This document shows positions 23,068-35,260 of a DNA stretch of 64,000 nt, piece after piece. The stretch lies in assembly GCF_041146395.1 (NCBI RefSeq), contig NC_091001.1, positions 102,632,965 to 102,696,964 of the forward strand, written 5' to 3'. The position numbers and the translations under genes were made by a program. Within the stretch, counting starts at the first letter, position 1, and every line of letters begins with the position of its first letter. The DNA is from Eulemur rufifrons (taxonomy: Eukaryota; Chordata; Mammalia; Primates; Lemuridae). The notes under the pieces are model-generated. The model ran no database searches and was not told the origin of the DNA. It saw only the letters and a list, made by a program, of their open reading frames with translations.

Positions 23068-25911
23068 GGAAATGACAAGTACCAAAAATGATAAGTATAC
23101 ACGTGAATATAAATTAAAATGTTTAATTTCTTAAGAAATAATTGATTTTTAAATATAAAATAATTTATCATGAGATTTATAACATATGTCAAATTATAAT
23201 GCATGAAAACAAAAGCACAATGGATAAGAGAGAAAAAATGAAAGTATGCTGTTCTGAATATCTTACATTTTACTTGGAGCTATCTAATATTACTTAAAGG
23301 TAGATCATTTTAAGTAAAACTTAAAAAAATACTATAGCAACTATTAATAAAATAAAACAAAAAGATATAGCTAATATACCAGTCATGGACATAGAATGGA
23401 ATATTAAGAAACTACGAGGCCCTAATACCAAATCTGCCAAAAATATTACTACAAAACTACAATCCAATATCTTCCATAAACATATTTGAAAATCATTTTA
23501 AATATAAGAAAATAAAATCTAGCAGTATATAAAAAAGGTAATACCTCATAACCAAATGAGATTCATCACAAGAATGCAAAAGTAAATTAGTATTTGAAAC
23601 TCTATCAATGTAATTTGCTATACTTACAGAATAAAAGAGGAAAATCCTATGATCATCTTGAAAAAAATGCAGAAAATACACTAGACATAATTTACCATCC
23701 ACTCATGATTACAAAAAAAAATTTTTTTTAACAAACTAGGAATTGAAGGAAATTTTTTCAGGTGGATAAAGGGCACCTACAAAAGGCCAACAGCTAAAAA
23801 TCATACTTAGTGGTAAAAGATTGGCTGCTTTTCTCCTAAAATTGATAAAAATAGTGACAATATTCAATTTCCCAGCTTATATTCAACATTGTATTTGAGG
23901 GTCTCAACCAGTGAAATAAGGCAAGAGAAAGAAATGAAAGGTATATGAATTTAAAAAGAAGAATTAAAACTATATTAATATATAAGCAAAATGATCATAT
24001 ACATGGAAAATTCTAAGGAATCTATAAGTAAAATCAACTGGAAATTATACACGAATTTAGGTAGGTAACAAAATACTAAGTCGATATTCAAAATCAGCAT
24101 TTCTGTATGTAAGCAATGAATAACTTGAAAATGGAATTTATTAAAATCCCATTTGTAATAGGATCAAAAAGCATAAAATATTTAGGGATAACTTTAACAA
24201 AATATGTATAAGACATGTACATGTGAAACTAGAAAACACTGTTGATCCACATTCACACATCAGAAGACTGAACATTAACAGGTCAGTTCTACTTGATGAA
24301 TCTATTTTTAGTAAAATTTCAAACAAAATTCTTATAGACTTTTTTGGAGACATGGAAATTAGTTCTAAAATTTGTGTGGAAATACAAAAAACACGAAAAT
24401 TCAAAATAAACATTGCCTCATGTCAAGACATAAAGCTCCAGTAATCACAAGACTGTTACTAGGATAAGGACAGTAAATAAAACAGAACAGAGTCCAGATA
24501 CGGACTCATACATATATGCACGTGTATATGGGCAATTGAATTTCAACAATTATGCCAAGTTAATTCAATGATTCAATGAGGAAAGGATAGTCTTTCCAAC
24601 AAATGGTTCCAGAACAATTGAATATCCATATTTTAAAAAATGGACCTCAATTCTTATCTCATACCACACCAAAAAATTATCTGAAAATGAATCATAGACC
24701 TAAATGTATAAGACTACTAAAAATAAAAACACAAGAAGAAATATTTGTGAGTTTGGGATAGGCAAAAATATCTTAGATAAATTTTAAAAGTAAGTTTTAA
24801 CTTGCATTCTTCAAAACAAATGGAATGGAAAGATAGGCCATACACTGGTTGAAAACATAATAGTCGTGTGTGTATGTATATTTTTATATGCATTATATGC
24901 ATATTTTACATGCATATTTTTTATATCACATATGTATCATATATACCACATATATATCTTTTATATGTATCACATATACAATCACATATATATAATCTAT
25001 GTCTATATCTAAAGATATATATGACAAAAGACTTGTGTCCATAATATATAAAATCACTTACAACTTAATTATAGGAAAAACAGCCAATTGAAAATGAGCA
25101 AAAGATTTTCATTGATACTTTACAAAAAGTGTGAAAATTACCAACATATATAGAAAACATGATTAACATTCTTAGCCATCGAAGAAATGTAAACTGCAAT
25201 GAAATGTCTCTATGCCCTATTTGAATGTTAAAATTAAAAGGATTAACTATAGTGTTGGCAAAGATGTAGACAAATTGGAACTTTTGTATACTGCTAGTGG
25301 CACTGTAGCACACTGGAATACAGTGTGACAGTTTCTTACAAAGTTAAACAGTTACCATATCACCCAGTAATTCCATTGCCCAGGAGAAATGAACATCTGT
25401 AGCCACACAATGACTTTTACATAAATGTTCATGGCATCAGCAGCAAAAATTTGAAAAACCCAAATGCCCATCAACAAATAATGAAAAAACAGATTGTCAT
25501 AAATTCATGCAATAAAATATTACTAGGTAATAAAAAATGACCTATGTACATGCAACAACATAAATGATTCTCAAAAACATCATGCTGAGTGAAAGAAGCT
25601 AGATGTAAAAGAATGCATATTTTGTGACTCCATTTATATAAAACTCTAAAAATATTTATAAAATCTAATATAAATTGACAGAAAGCAGATTATTAGTGTT
25701 TCCCTGGGACCAAAACTTGGCACGTCAGAATTGACCAGCAAGGAACACAGAGGAACGTTTTAGTATGATGGAAATGTTCTGTTTCTTGATTGTGGCAGTA
25801 GCTAGGTGGGCGGATGCAGTTTTCAAAACTCATAGAAATGTACACATATGACGGGCACACTGTGTATATGGGTTTATCATTTATAATACAATAAAGTTGG
25901 TTTTTTAAAAA
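23068..25911 (+). mobile_element. Old L1 relic, right part (ORF1 end, ORF2 traces, 3' end)
   Basis: After the nested L1 the host continues with AATGACAAGTACCAAAAATGATAAG, the position where L1ME/HAL1 ORF1 ends. Decayed reverse-transcriptase-region text follows (for example AATGAGATTCATCACAAGAATGC, AGGGTCTCAACCAGTGAAATAAGGCAAGAGAAAG). It ends in ATTTATAATACAATAAAGTTGGTTTTTTAAAAA. The endonuclease part of ORF2 seems absent, so this could be one internally deleted L1 or a HAL1 joined to another L1M. Confidence 0.75.
24862..25022. repeat. AT-rich microsatellite within the old L1
   Basis: Alternating TATATG, CATATA and ACATATATAT units form a long low-complexity block that has expanded inside the L1. 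Confidence 0.8.
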
Positions 25912-27690
25912 GCAAATGCTTATTGCCTTAGTTTCTACTTCAATGTTCAGGGATTATGTTCTGCTTTTAGAACTAGACTTTTCTGTTCCTTCAGAAAGTA
26001 GGTGAACTTTGTCTTTTTATAAAATACCTAAATGTGAAAAAAATAACCTCAACAAACCATCACTTGACTAGGAAGAGATTTATCTCACCAGAAAATAAAA
26101 TATTACAATAAGAATACTGTGCACGTCTAACAAAGTAGTACAATGGGTAAACCATGACAACCCCTGCACAATTGTCACAGGGCAGACGACCAGCCTCAAA
26201 CGTGGAGCAAAATGAGGGAACCCTGAGGTTAGTGCTCTGCCAGTGAATGACTCACTGACATTGAGTTTCTGATCCCAGTGTCTTTTTGTTTAGGACATTT
26301 TAATTTTTTCCCAGAAACTAGAAGGCTACAAATAAGGCCCTGGCTACTTAGTTATTGATCAGATCAGTCCAAGCTGATCAATGTCATCATTGGCTGCTTC
26401 GATGGCATTTTCAGTTGCTGTCAAATAAGGGGAGGTAAAACCCAGTCGATACTGACAGGATTTCAGGCATCAGAGGCAATCTGGAGTTGGCTTCTGAGGT
26501 TGCACCCTTCATGGCCATTCAACTAATAGGCATTAAGGAGATACTAGAGAGCAGGAATTACATATATTGCCCCAGGAAAGAAGAGATCCAGGAGAAAAGA
26601 GCAACTCTGTTTTGTATATATAGCTTAGACATCTCAGTAACTCTGTTGACTAAGAATGCACAATTTGTCTAACAGCCTACACTCATCAGAACAGAGTAAG
26701 GTAGAGGTGTCATCCATGGAATGAAACAGACTTTCACACTTCTGCAAAGAGATACCAAGCATATCTAAAGCATAAGGGAAAACAACATGTAGTTTCCTTT
26801 CAGATTCCTCCAAAGACTTGTAAAGAATAAAGAATTTGTCTTCAACTTCTTGAAAGGCTGTAATTTGCAATAAAAATTGTATATTGGTGAGGTAGAATTT
26901 AGGACAAGTGGATGGAAGTTATACTGAGATAAATTTTGACTCAAAATATAAAGTTTCTGATCTAGAGGCTGCCTACCAGTGGGATGTAAACGCAGTCATT
27001 GCAGATGTTCACACCAAAATGGAATGACCTTTCAGGGGTGACCCTGAACTAGATCAGAAATCATTCCCAAGTGTGATTCAATAATTTTTGCCCTCAATCT
27101 TGAAGAAGGATTGTGTAATAAATGCAAAATATCACTCATGCCTAAACGTTTGCAATTCCCATTTTCATTCTGTCTCCCTTTTGAATTTATTTGGCATCTT
27201 TTACTATGTGGATTTAACAACATTCCATTTAGCAAATAAGAATCCAGCTTCCCCATCCTTCTCTGACTTTGACGATATGCATAAGACAGAAACCAACAAA
27301 TTTAGTTTACTTTAGAAATGAGTTTGGGCTCAGTTTCAAGGCATTTTGGTTCTGCCAATGTGTCCCTCGGAGGAAAGTGAACAACAGATTCTGTTTCTCA
27401 GGAGATGCTGGTGATTTTTTTCTGCCAACTGAAAGGCCTAAGTTCTTTTCATTCAGTTCTTAGAAATTCTTTAAATTCCTCAATTTCTCACAAATGGTTC
27501 CAATCTCATTTCTTTCAAAAGACACTTGGGAGGACGCTCACAGGGGACACCATTTTTTGTGAGGACTAATGAGACATTGTCAGTGAAGTAGTAGGTTGTG
27601 CTCCTGGGAAGATTAGCACCAGAGAAAAACTCCAGATCAACAGCATTCATTATCTTCAAAATGGTCCCTCTTCCAAATAAAAGGAGCACA
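25912..27690. other. About 1.8 kb without a recognised feature
   Basis: No exon or named repeat. 26880-27070 may be an old repeat. A small inverted repeat, TGATCAG...CTGATCA, lies near 26357-26381. Confidence 0.4.
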
Positions 27691-27706
27691 ATTACACGGA
27701 ATCAAG

Positions 27707-27712
27707 TTTATT
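27707..27712 (-). terminator. AATAAA poly(A) signal for the candidate minus-strand terminal exon
   Basis: Read on the minus strand, AATAAA is followed within about 20 bases by a GTGTAATTGTGCTCCTTTTATTT stretch that is GU/U-rich, as needed downstream of a cleavage site. It lies about 170 bases beyond the candidate stop codon. Confidence 0.35.
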
Positions 27713-27878
27713 TTTTAAATGTTTCTCAAAATTTTCAATGTAAAGACACACTTGTTTACAAAGTTTATAGGCTGGAACTGAAGTACAAACTCTGCCAATG
27801 TCAGGAGATTTCCCTTTGCAGGTTGAGGTCATGCACCCTGAATTCTGACAATCACTGAGACCTGGTCACGGGGGAATT

Positions 27879-27990
27879 TCATGGTAAGGACCCGTCTGCT
27901 GTGTCCCGACAGGTGGTGTTTGAGGAACGGCTACTGCCCTCGGCCCTGGCCAGGGCTCTCCGGATCATAGCGCACATCATCCTGCTCTTC
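27879..27990 (-). CDS. Candidate terminal coding exon, unknown product
   Basis: On the minus strand a strong pyrimidine tract (CATTTTTTTCTCTTTCC) leads to an AG acceptor ending at 27991. The exon keeps a frame (phase 2 entry) of 36 codons, including RRALARAEGSSRSSNTTCRD, before TGA at 27881-27879, followed by a short 3' UTR with AATAAA at 27712-27707. The block holds about seven CpGs in an otherwise CpG-poor area, and third positions are GC-rich. A second minus frame (19 codons) and a plus-strand frame are also open here, so the reading frame is not certain. No family is recognised. The phase matches the candidate exon at 33508-33647. Confidence 0.22.
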
Positions 27991-29153
27991 CTCACATCCA
28001 AGGAAAGAGAAAAAAATGAGTGGTGGGTAATGGCTCCTATTTCATTTATGTGGTGCAATTTTAATGTGTAATTACTTCAAAATATTATTATTGATATAAA
28101 TAGTAACAGAGTTACACTGGAAACTTAGTGAAGATTATGAATAGTAGCAAAATAATTACTAAAATCAGTTTAAAATTTATATTTAGTTTTTTGTTTTATT
28201 GTATCTACAGTCAAATTATTGTTTATTAAAATGACAAAATTTTTCTAAGTGCAATTAAACCAACAACTTTATATGCAGTTAGGTTCTGCAGTTAACACAT
28301 TTATTACTTTTGATGTATCCTTCCAATATTGATAAAAATAATTACATATATGAGCTATATATATGCATTATATTCATATCATCCCTTTTTTACATATATG
28401 AGCATATTATATACAATACTTTCTCCACTATGCTATTTTCAACTAAGAATGTATTCTGGTGATCTATCGGTGCCATCTCTCCCTCCCTTTAACAGCCAAA
28501 TACTCATTTGTGTGTATATATCACAATGTACTTGAGTATCTTATCTCCAGTATTTTTGTATCACCAATGACATTACAATAACCACATAGGTGCATGTATA
28601 TTTCTATATTTTTACAATTTCATTGGGTTGATTTCTAGAAATTTCATTGCTGAGTTAAAAGGGTACATGTAAATTCAGTTTCGATACATATTACTAAATT
28701 CCATCCATAGGAGTTATGGCACTTTGGATCTCTACAAAGAATTTTTGGAAGTGTCTATTTCCCTAAAATAGGCTCTTCCAAAACAGGCTTGACAATTGAA
28801 GATGTTTCAAATTCTATGGATTTTATGTAATTTTATGAGAAAAAATTGTATATCAGGATAGTTTTTATTTGAATATTTTATGAGCAAGTTGAATATTTGT
28901 TTTTACGAGTATTTAAAAAAATTACAAGTTAACTGATTTACTTATTTACCTTTTAACCTGACAGAATTGTATTAATATGTATTTACCACATACAACATGA
29001 TGTTTTAAAGTATGTATACATTATGGAATGACTAAATCTGGTTAATTAAAAAAAAAAAAAAAAGAAAGAAACCTATATTCCTCTATAAAATGTGTTCTTT
29101 TTCCAGAAAACTTTTTCATCAGAGCAATATCCGGATAGACCCAATCACTCCTG
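27991..29153. other. AT-rich sequence, nothing recognised
   Basis: If the minus-strand gene model is right, this is intron. No repeat I can name. Confidence 0.4.
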
Positions 29154-29487
29154 TGTCTCAGTCAGTTCAGTCTGCCATAACAAAGTACCATAGCCTGGAG
29201 GGCTTATAAGCAACAGAAATTTATCTCTCACAGTTCTGGAGGCTGGAAGTCCGAGGTAAGGGTGCCACCATGGTCAGGTTCTGGTGAGGGCTCCCTTCTG
29301 GCTGAGGACAGCAGTGTTGTCATTGTATCCTCACATGGTGGAAAAAAAAATCAAGAGAGCTCTCTAGGGCCTCTTTTATAAGGGCACTAATCCATTCATG
29401 ACCTAATCAGTTCCCAAAGGCCCCATCTTTGGGGATGAGGATTTCAACATCTGAACTTTGGGGGACACAAACATGCAGTTATAACAC
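29154..29487 (-). mobile_element. MLT1/MST-type MaLR LTR
   Basis: The plus strand starts with CAGTTCAGTCTGCCATAACAAAGTACCATAG and AGAAATTTATCTCTCACAGTTCTGGAGGCTGGAAGTCC. It ends with TCATGACCTAATCAGTTCCCAAAGGCCCC and ACTTTGGGGGACACAAACATGCAGTTATAAC. This is the reverse of a MaLR LTR of about 330 bp with no internal sequence. Confidence 0.88.
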
Positions 29488-29619
29488 CTTATTTCCAGAA
29501 AACAGGTTTGTACCTTTACATTTAATACAAGCAATCTAAATATGTAAAAGACTTGGATTTAGACTTAATAATATTTCCATACTTTATAGTTTAACGATGT
29601 GCCTCTATATTCATTTATT

Positions 29620-29762
29620 TGGTTTTCAAAGCAATTCTATAAGCAGGTTTTATGATATTGCCAATGATGAAAGAAGACTTGAAGCCTTGCCCAAGATTTA
29701 ACAGCTATCAAATGGCATCACCAGAACTAGTCTTGTTCTACCCGACTTTGTAATCCACCCCA
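29620..29762 (-). mobile_element. MIR SINE fragment
   Basis: AAGCAATTCTATAAGCAGGTTTTATGATATTGCC, then GAAGCCTTGCCCAAGATTTAACAGCTATCAAATGGCATCACCAGAACTAG, is MIR in reverse orientation. Confidence 0.6.
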
Positions 29763-31613
29763 CCTCCCTTCTAACCCTAGGTAGAGTCACAGCCTACAAA
29801 ATAAGGTAAGGGACTGTCTTGCCCAGGTATTAATCTACCTGATCTGAATGCTCTCCTATGGGAAGATATTCAGCATTTCTCTAGACTTGGAGTCTTTTAT
29901 ATGGGTAAGAAACTCAAAAGGTAATGAATTTATATGACTCCTTTCACTCTAAAAATGATTTCTGACACCATCTAGTGTTCCTGTCATATTTCCCAATGTG
30001 TCCTGAGAGGTGACAAGCAAGTTAATGGTTATTTGTTTTGTAGGGAAGTCGGTAGCAGCCAAGAAAATTGAGTCCAAGTGAAAACCCTTCTATTCATTAT
30101 TCATGAATTCAAATGATATCTTTTAAGGTTGGCAGCACACGAAATTCATTCTGGTGTCTTTTTTTTATTTATTTATTTTTTTTTATTTTCATTTCTCAAA
30201 AGAAATCAGTAAGTTTAAAGTTAGCAGATGGCCAATAGCTTAGCTAATGACTAACGGATCTGAGAAATACAACCTTCCTCCCATCCTGAGGAACTATTTC
30301 CCTTGAAATTGTTATGGATTTAATTGCTACGGACCGTCAGAGAAATGCTGGAGACCCCACATTTTCTCATCTTCTGGCATAGAATGGGCCACAGCCTGCA
30401 AGCTGCAACACTTTTAAGGAAATCTTGGGGGGTGGGATATGCACAGATGACAGTTTCATATTGGTGCACCTGACAGATGACACGCCCATTAGTGTCATTA
30501 ACACTGAGCAGCTAGCTCTTCCAGAAGCAGCCTCAAGTTGATTCATACTTGCCATTGACTTCTCCCATCACTTCCTAAAGAATTTAAGAGTGCTCCAAAC
30601 TCTGCAACCCTCTGAAGGAAGTTTAAGAGATAGGACTTTCCTAAGTATAGAGGTGTTGCATGGCTGGTTAGAAACCTTGTCCTCACACCCCTGGATGCTG
30701 AAATTAGCTGATATCTACTTCAGTCCACCCTGGATTCTAGGGTGAGTACTGGAGGCATGCAGAGACCACCATATGTAGAGTCAGTAAAGCACAATGGGGT
30801 TTGCTGTAAGTATAATGGAAATAGCTCATGGGTCCAGCTTTTTCAACCATCTTCTCTATTCTGCTCCAAATCAGTGCATGTAAGGGCTAGTTTTCTGCCC
30901 TGGCCTTCCTGTTCCCCCATGACTAACACCTTGTCCTGAACTCTAATTTCTTCCTAAGTTCTTCCCTGCCTTATCCACCAACTCCTTCTCTCCAGGAATG
31001 ATGTTTTCTGTCTCTGGACAAAACATATTTATGGCTATATCTCTTATATCAGTTACTCTCTGATACAACCTCTGCAAAATTCCTAATTAGTGATATGTTT
31101 ACTTTGTTCAGTTGTCCTGCCTGTCTTTGTTCTCACTACACTGACCACCTAATTTGCAACAAAACTTCAAACTCATGTCCATTCATGCCTGAATTCAGGG
31201 GAAAAAATAGCCTCTGAGACATGACCTTCCTCCTTTTCCAGAGCTCCTCAAATGTCAGCCAAGATTCAGGTGAAAGTTCTGCACTGAATGTTTAGAGCAC
31301 AAACATGGGAGTGTAACACTGGGCCCTCCATTCCGAGCCTGGAGTGTCTTCAATTTGAACAAAGTGTCCTTTAGTATTGAACTACGGAGATGATTAGGAA
31401 ATGAGTGACATTGTGTGGTCCTGTATTTTTCCAGGAAAGTCACTGCCATGAGGTATTTCATTTGTTCAATATTTAGGTGGAATAGGGATGCAACTACCAT
31501 TTCCATCATTAACCTATGTCAATCAGCTATGACAACTAATTTCATAAATTGTCAGTGGGCTTCTAATTCTAGTTTTCTTTGAACTCCAAGAAGCAATATG
31601 ATTATCACCCTTT
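29763..31613. other. About 1.9 kb without a recognised feature
   Basis: There is a T-rich low-complexity run at 30159-30190. No exon-like segment otherwise. Confidence 0.4.
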
Positions 31614-31628
31614 CCTTCCTAGAGTTTT

Positions 31629-31791
31629 TTGTTTGTTTGTTTGAGACAGGATCTCACTCAGATGCTCAGGCTAGAGTGCAGGGGCATCATTATAGCTCAC
31701 TTCAGCCTCCAACTCCTGGGCTCAAGCAATTCTCCCACCTTGGCTTCCCAAAGTGCTAGGATTACAGGCATGAGCCGCCATGCCTAGCCAT
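31629..31791 (-). mobile_element. Monomeric Alu-like SINE (FLAM type)
   Basis: Read on the minus strand it begins GGCTAGGCATGGCGGCTCATGCC, has TAATCCTAGCACTTTGGGA, and closes with CACTCTAGCCTGAGCATCTGAGTGAGATCCTGTCTC plus an A-rich tail. That is one Alu left arm only, not a dimer. The flanking duplication CTTCCTAGAGTTTT (31615-31628) / CTTCCCAGAGTTTT (31792-31805) has one mismatch in 14, so it is a complete insertion of a monomer rather than a truncated Alu. Confidence 0.88.
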
Positions 31792-31813
31792 CTTCCCAGA
31801 GTTTTAATGTTCA

Positions 31814-31834
31814 AAATAAATAAATAAATAAACA
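31814..31834. repeat. (AAAT)n microsatellite
   Basis: About five AAAT units next to the SINE. Confidence 0.75.
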
Positions 31835-32299
31835 AAACTCTATAAACAAGAGGTATTGGGGAAAAAAATCTGTTAAGTGTCACAGCAATATAGATCCCTT
31901 TAATGGAAATGTACATTGAATATTTAATCTCCTCAAGCTGTTCAATCAGCCACAAATTCTCCACTGTGACCTTTCAGCTTATCTGATTTCAGTTTACATC
32001 ATGAACTGATGTTATATATATTATACACACACACACCCCCTTCGGAGAGCTGGTCTTCCCCTCCTGGGAACTGTCAGGTACCCTGAGCCCCTTTTTTCTC
32101 GTAGAGGGTGGATTTTTGTTTTGTTTCATATTCTTTTGTTGACTGAGAGAATATCAATGCAGAAAGAGTCCTTGGATCTCTTCAAGCATGACCCCTCATT
32201 TCATAGATGAAGAAACCAAGATAAGGAAAAAGTGTTGAATCAAAAGTCACCCAGCTGGAACACAGATCACTCAACTCCTACCTCATTAGGCCACCAGCA
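31835..32299. other. Non-repeat sequence
   Basis: There is a short AC microsatellite at 32020-32037. Nothing else seen. Confidence 0.4.
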
Positions 32300-32385
32300 A
32301 TTGTTGAGTTTCTTCTCTGTACCAGTCACTGCACTAGGTTCTGCAAATACAAAAAGCACAGTCCGTGCCTTCCAGAAGCCTGTGC
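32300..32385 (-). mobile_element. L2 LINE fragment
   Basis: TTGTTGAGTTTCTTCTCTGTACCAGTCACTGCACTAGGTTCTGCAAATAC and AGCACAGTCCGTGCCTTCCAG are the reverse-strand L2 3' end. Confidence 0.65.
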
Positions 32386-32744
32386 ATCCCACTCCCTCTT
32401 CTCTGAAGCTCAGATGCAGAGAACCACCATTTAACGTATTTGTCTTCACTCAAACTATACTTTCTTAAGAAGCTTCCAGAGGGCTTTCATTTTACCAGCC
32501 CCATATGACAGTCTCACTGGACTGAAAACTGGATGCCTTTTTACTAAACTCAGTTGTTGAGACCCTAGAGAATAGCCTAAGGACAACACACCTGACTGTC
32601 CCCATCTACCCTGTCCTCCCAGCAGCCTTGCATCAGTGGCTGTGATTTGGACTGGGGCATCTGCCACATACAGATCAGGGAGACCCTCCTTATGCCTCTT
32701 GTGCCAACCCCCGTGCTTACTTGGTATGTGGGTGTGTGTATCTG

Positions 32745-32852
32745 TCTCCCCCATTAGATGTGAGCTTCTCCAGGACAGTAATTATGCATTTTACCCATAA
32801 TGTTTAGCATGGTGCCGGGCACATATTAGGCTCATGCTAAATGACTTTCAAA
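32745..32852 (+). mobile_element. L2 LINE 3' end
   Basis: GATGTGAGCTTCTCCAGGACAGTAATTATGC, then TAGCATGGTGCCGGGCACATATTAGGCTCATGCTAAATG, matches the L2 3' terminus. Confidence 0.75.
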
Positions 32853-33507
32853 TCCATTAATGTTATTCATATATGTAAATTAACTTGGCATGGGATGGCT
32901 AGGAGACAAGTGCTAGGCAAACAGATTTAGAGGCTGTGACTTTGCTCCACATCCCCATAGATCCCTAGAAGGTGCTTTTTGCACTGTCACTTTTCAGTCC
33001 CTTCAGTCACCACATGCAGAACAGGCACATTTTGGCAAGGAAGGTGAGGTGTCCCTCACCGGGGCTCCCTACTCCTCTGCACCTAGAGCACCCAGCTACA
33101 GCTGCTTTTTTGTGCCTGGAGAACCCAAAGCAGTGTGCAGGGTCCCAGAGCAGTGCAGATGAAGCTGCACAGGAAAGAAAGGTTAACACATTCTGTCAGC
33201 TTCCACTTCACATTCACAGTGGGGAAAAGAAATAGAAAGGTTTTCAAGCATAAAAGGACCTTCTCCAACTTCTAAAACAATAAAAATAAAGATTCCTCAC
33301 GAACAGTATCTTCCCTTGGACATCAGATTGCTCTGCTGACAGCATTTTTAATCAAAAAGTCCAAAGAAGAAAGATGAGTGGAATTTACAAGGATGCACCC
33401 AGAGAGAATAAATGAAGACATTTTTTATACTTCTGTAGGTGAAAACAGACAGCAGATACTCGTGCCTCTGCTCTGAAGGCTCCGGGGTTTGTTATTAGAC
33501 CAATTAC
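32853..33507. other. Non-repeat sequence
   Basis: Several short overlapping open frames at 32972-33268 have no splice or family support. Confidence 0.4.
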
Positions 33508-33647
33508 TCTGAGTCCCTAGGCACGATGACCCGAGCAGCATCAGTGTTCCTCAGGACACGGGCCGTCACCCGGAGGACTCCCACTGTGTGGGCTGATAGG
33601 AAGGAGACTGTGACCAAGGAGCTCTGGACCTTGGACAGCAGCCCCCA
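33508..33647 (-). CDS. Candidate internal coding exon, unknown product
   Basis: On the minus strand a C-rich pyrimidine tract and CACCTGCAG acceptor (AG ending at 33648) are followed by 46 codons in phase 0, including KVQSSLVTVSFLSAHTVGVL and TARVLRNTDAARVIVPRDS. The exon leaves two bases (GA) before a GTAATT donor at 33507. Third positions are strongly GC-rich and the block has several CpGs, unlike its surroundings. Phase 2 at the donor fits the candidate terminal exon at 27990-27879. The donor is only moderate (A at -1). A plus-strand exon is also conceivable here (33521-33653), so the strand is not settled. No family is recognised. Confidence 0.22.
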
Positions 33648-34454
33648 CTGCAGGTGCCGGGAGGCAGGGGCGGGGCTTTGATACTACCTACAATCATACA
33701 AGTCCTGAATTCTCAATTATAGCCAAGTTAAATCACATTATTTATTTATAAAATCACTATTTAGAAACTTAATATGAATGATACTGGGCTTCGTACATTT
33801 CCGCTTGCCATGAGAAAATTTTGAGCATATAGAAAAATGTTATTTACTATTAAACTTTGGCATTTTAGGCTGCAAACCTCTGTTACAAGGAAGGATAAAG
33901 AAAGTAAGTGAAGGAGGAAGGAGGAGAGATTCTATAACGTCTTGAGCTGGTATGATTGCCCAACCCTGTGAGCACCGAGGGATAGCCAGTGTCAGGTGTA
34001 AGGCTTAAAATAAGAGCAACTGTATTTTGTCTCTGTTCATATTTCTTCCAAAGTTCTTTGTGAAGTTTACAAAATTCTGGTGTGAAAGTCATGGCTCCTT
34101 CCTAGGGTGAATGCACCTCCTAGTGCATAGTGGATTTTTAATCCACAGTTGTCGTCATGTCATGGTTTGAATGACTTTACTAGTCATAATGCACATAGGG
34201 ACTGAATTTTTCTTCAAGTCCCATCAAAGCAGCTCAGCCCTTCTGACTACCTGATTACATGGACATCATCATGCCAAGATTCTCAACAGAGCTGGAAAAA
34301 CCAACACACATGGCCTTGTACAGATTAAACATCACAAGCTCCAACTCTAGGAAGAAGATGATACATCCTGTAAAAGTTATGGTGGCGCTGGCCAGCTCCC
34401 CTGGGCCTTGGTTCATTCACAAAATGAACAGGCAGCAGGCAAAACACCAGGGTC
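33648..34454. other. Non-repeat sequence
   Basis: AT-rich at 33690-33880, then mixed. Nothing recognised. Confidence 0.4.
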
Positions 34455-34735
34455 AGGAAGGTGAGCCAGACATACATGTGACTAAAGAGCTCACAGTCTG
34501 GTGTGGAGAGAGGAGGGTAAATCAGACATACAACAAATAACCCCCACAAAACTCCATAAGAACCACAGTGGAGAGCATGTTGTGGAACTTCAGTGTGGAT
34601 CAAATCACTTCTGGTATAGTGGTGAGGTCAGGTGGCAGGAAGTGCTCTAGAAAGAAGGTAGCATTTGAATTAGAACCTGAAATACATGTTGAAGTTCATC
34701 ATTCAGGAAGGAAGTAGAAGGGCATTTGTATTAAT
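34455..34735 (-). mobile_element. L2 LINE fragment
   Basis: AGAGCTCACAGTCTGGTGTGGAGAGAGGAGGGTAAATCAGACATACAACAAATAAC is the reverse-strand L2 text, and AAAGAAGGTAGCATTTGAATTAGAACCTGAAATACATG is its later part. Confidence 0.65.
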
Positions 34736-35260
34736 ATCAGTCAGACTCCCAATAGGAAGCAAATGGGACTCTCAAAATGGGATCATTTGAGGAGAATTAA
34801 TTGCAAATGGACCATTTCCAAAAGGATGGGTGAGAGAAACCACAGTAACCCAGGTAAGAATACAGCAATAGAAGGCGGTAGAAGCTGCACTGTTACCAAC
34901 CCTAGGCTGGAAAGAATGTAGTTTCCAAAACCCCAAAAGAAGGAATCACGTAGAATCGGACACATGGGAAGGAACAGTAACCCCTGAGCAAGGGACAAAG
35001 CCAGCCTAAGCCAACCTTGCCGGGTGGGAGCAGGAAATGCATACTCTGTCCTCCCTCTCCACTCTCTAATCTCCTGCAGGGGTCGCCCCCATTGGCCACA
35101 CCCATGCGGAAGCCAAAGAGCGAGGGAACCCACCGATGGGGTCCATGCAGGTCAGCCTCCCTGCACGGAGAGCAGAGTGGAGAGGGCAGAGAGTGGGTCT
35201 GGAGAGGCCAGCAGAGATCTCTGCCCAGGATTGACCAAAATCACAGTTTGAGCAAAGGTC
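34736..35260. mobile_element. Interspersed repeat of unassigned family
   Basis: GACTCCCAATAGGAAGCAAATGG, ATTTGAGGAGAATTAATTGCAAATGGACCATTT and, further on, TCTAATCTCCTGCAGGGGTCGCCCCCATTGGCC and GGAAGCCAAAGAGCGAGGGAACCCA recall a widespread mammalian repeat that I cannot name. The GC-rich part gives overlapping chance frames on both strands (34783-35268). Confidence 0.35.

Noticed and set aside
26357..26381. Inverted repeat TGATCAG...CTGATCA as an operator or hairpin
   Set aside because: Seven-base arms are common by chance in 64 kb, and there is no gene next to it.
32972..33268. Overlapping 60-87 codon frames on both strands
   Set aside because: They overlap on opposite strands without splice signals, poly(A) signal or family match.
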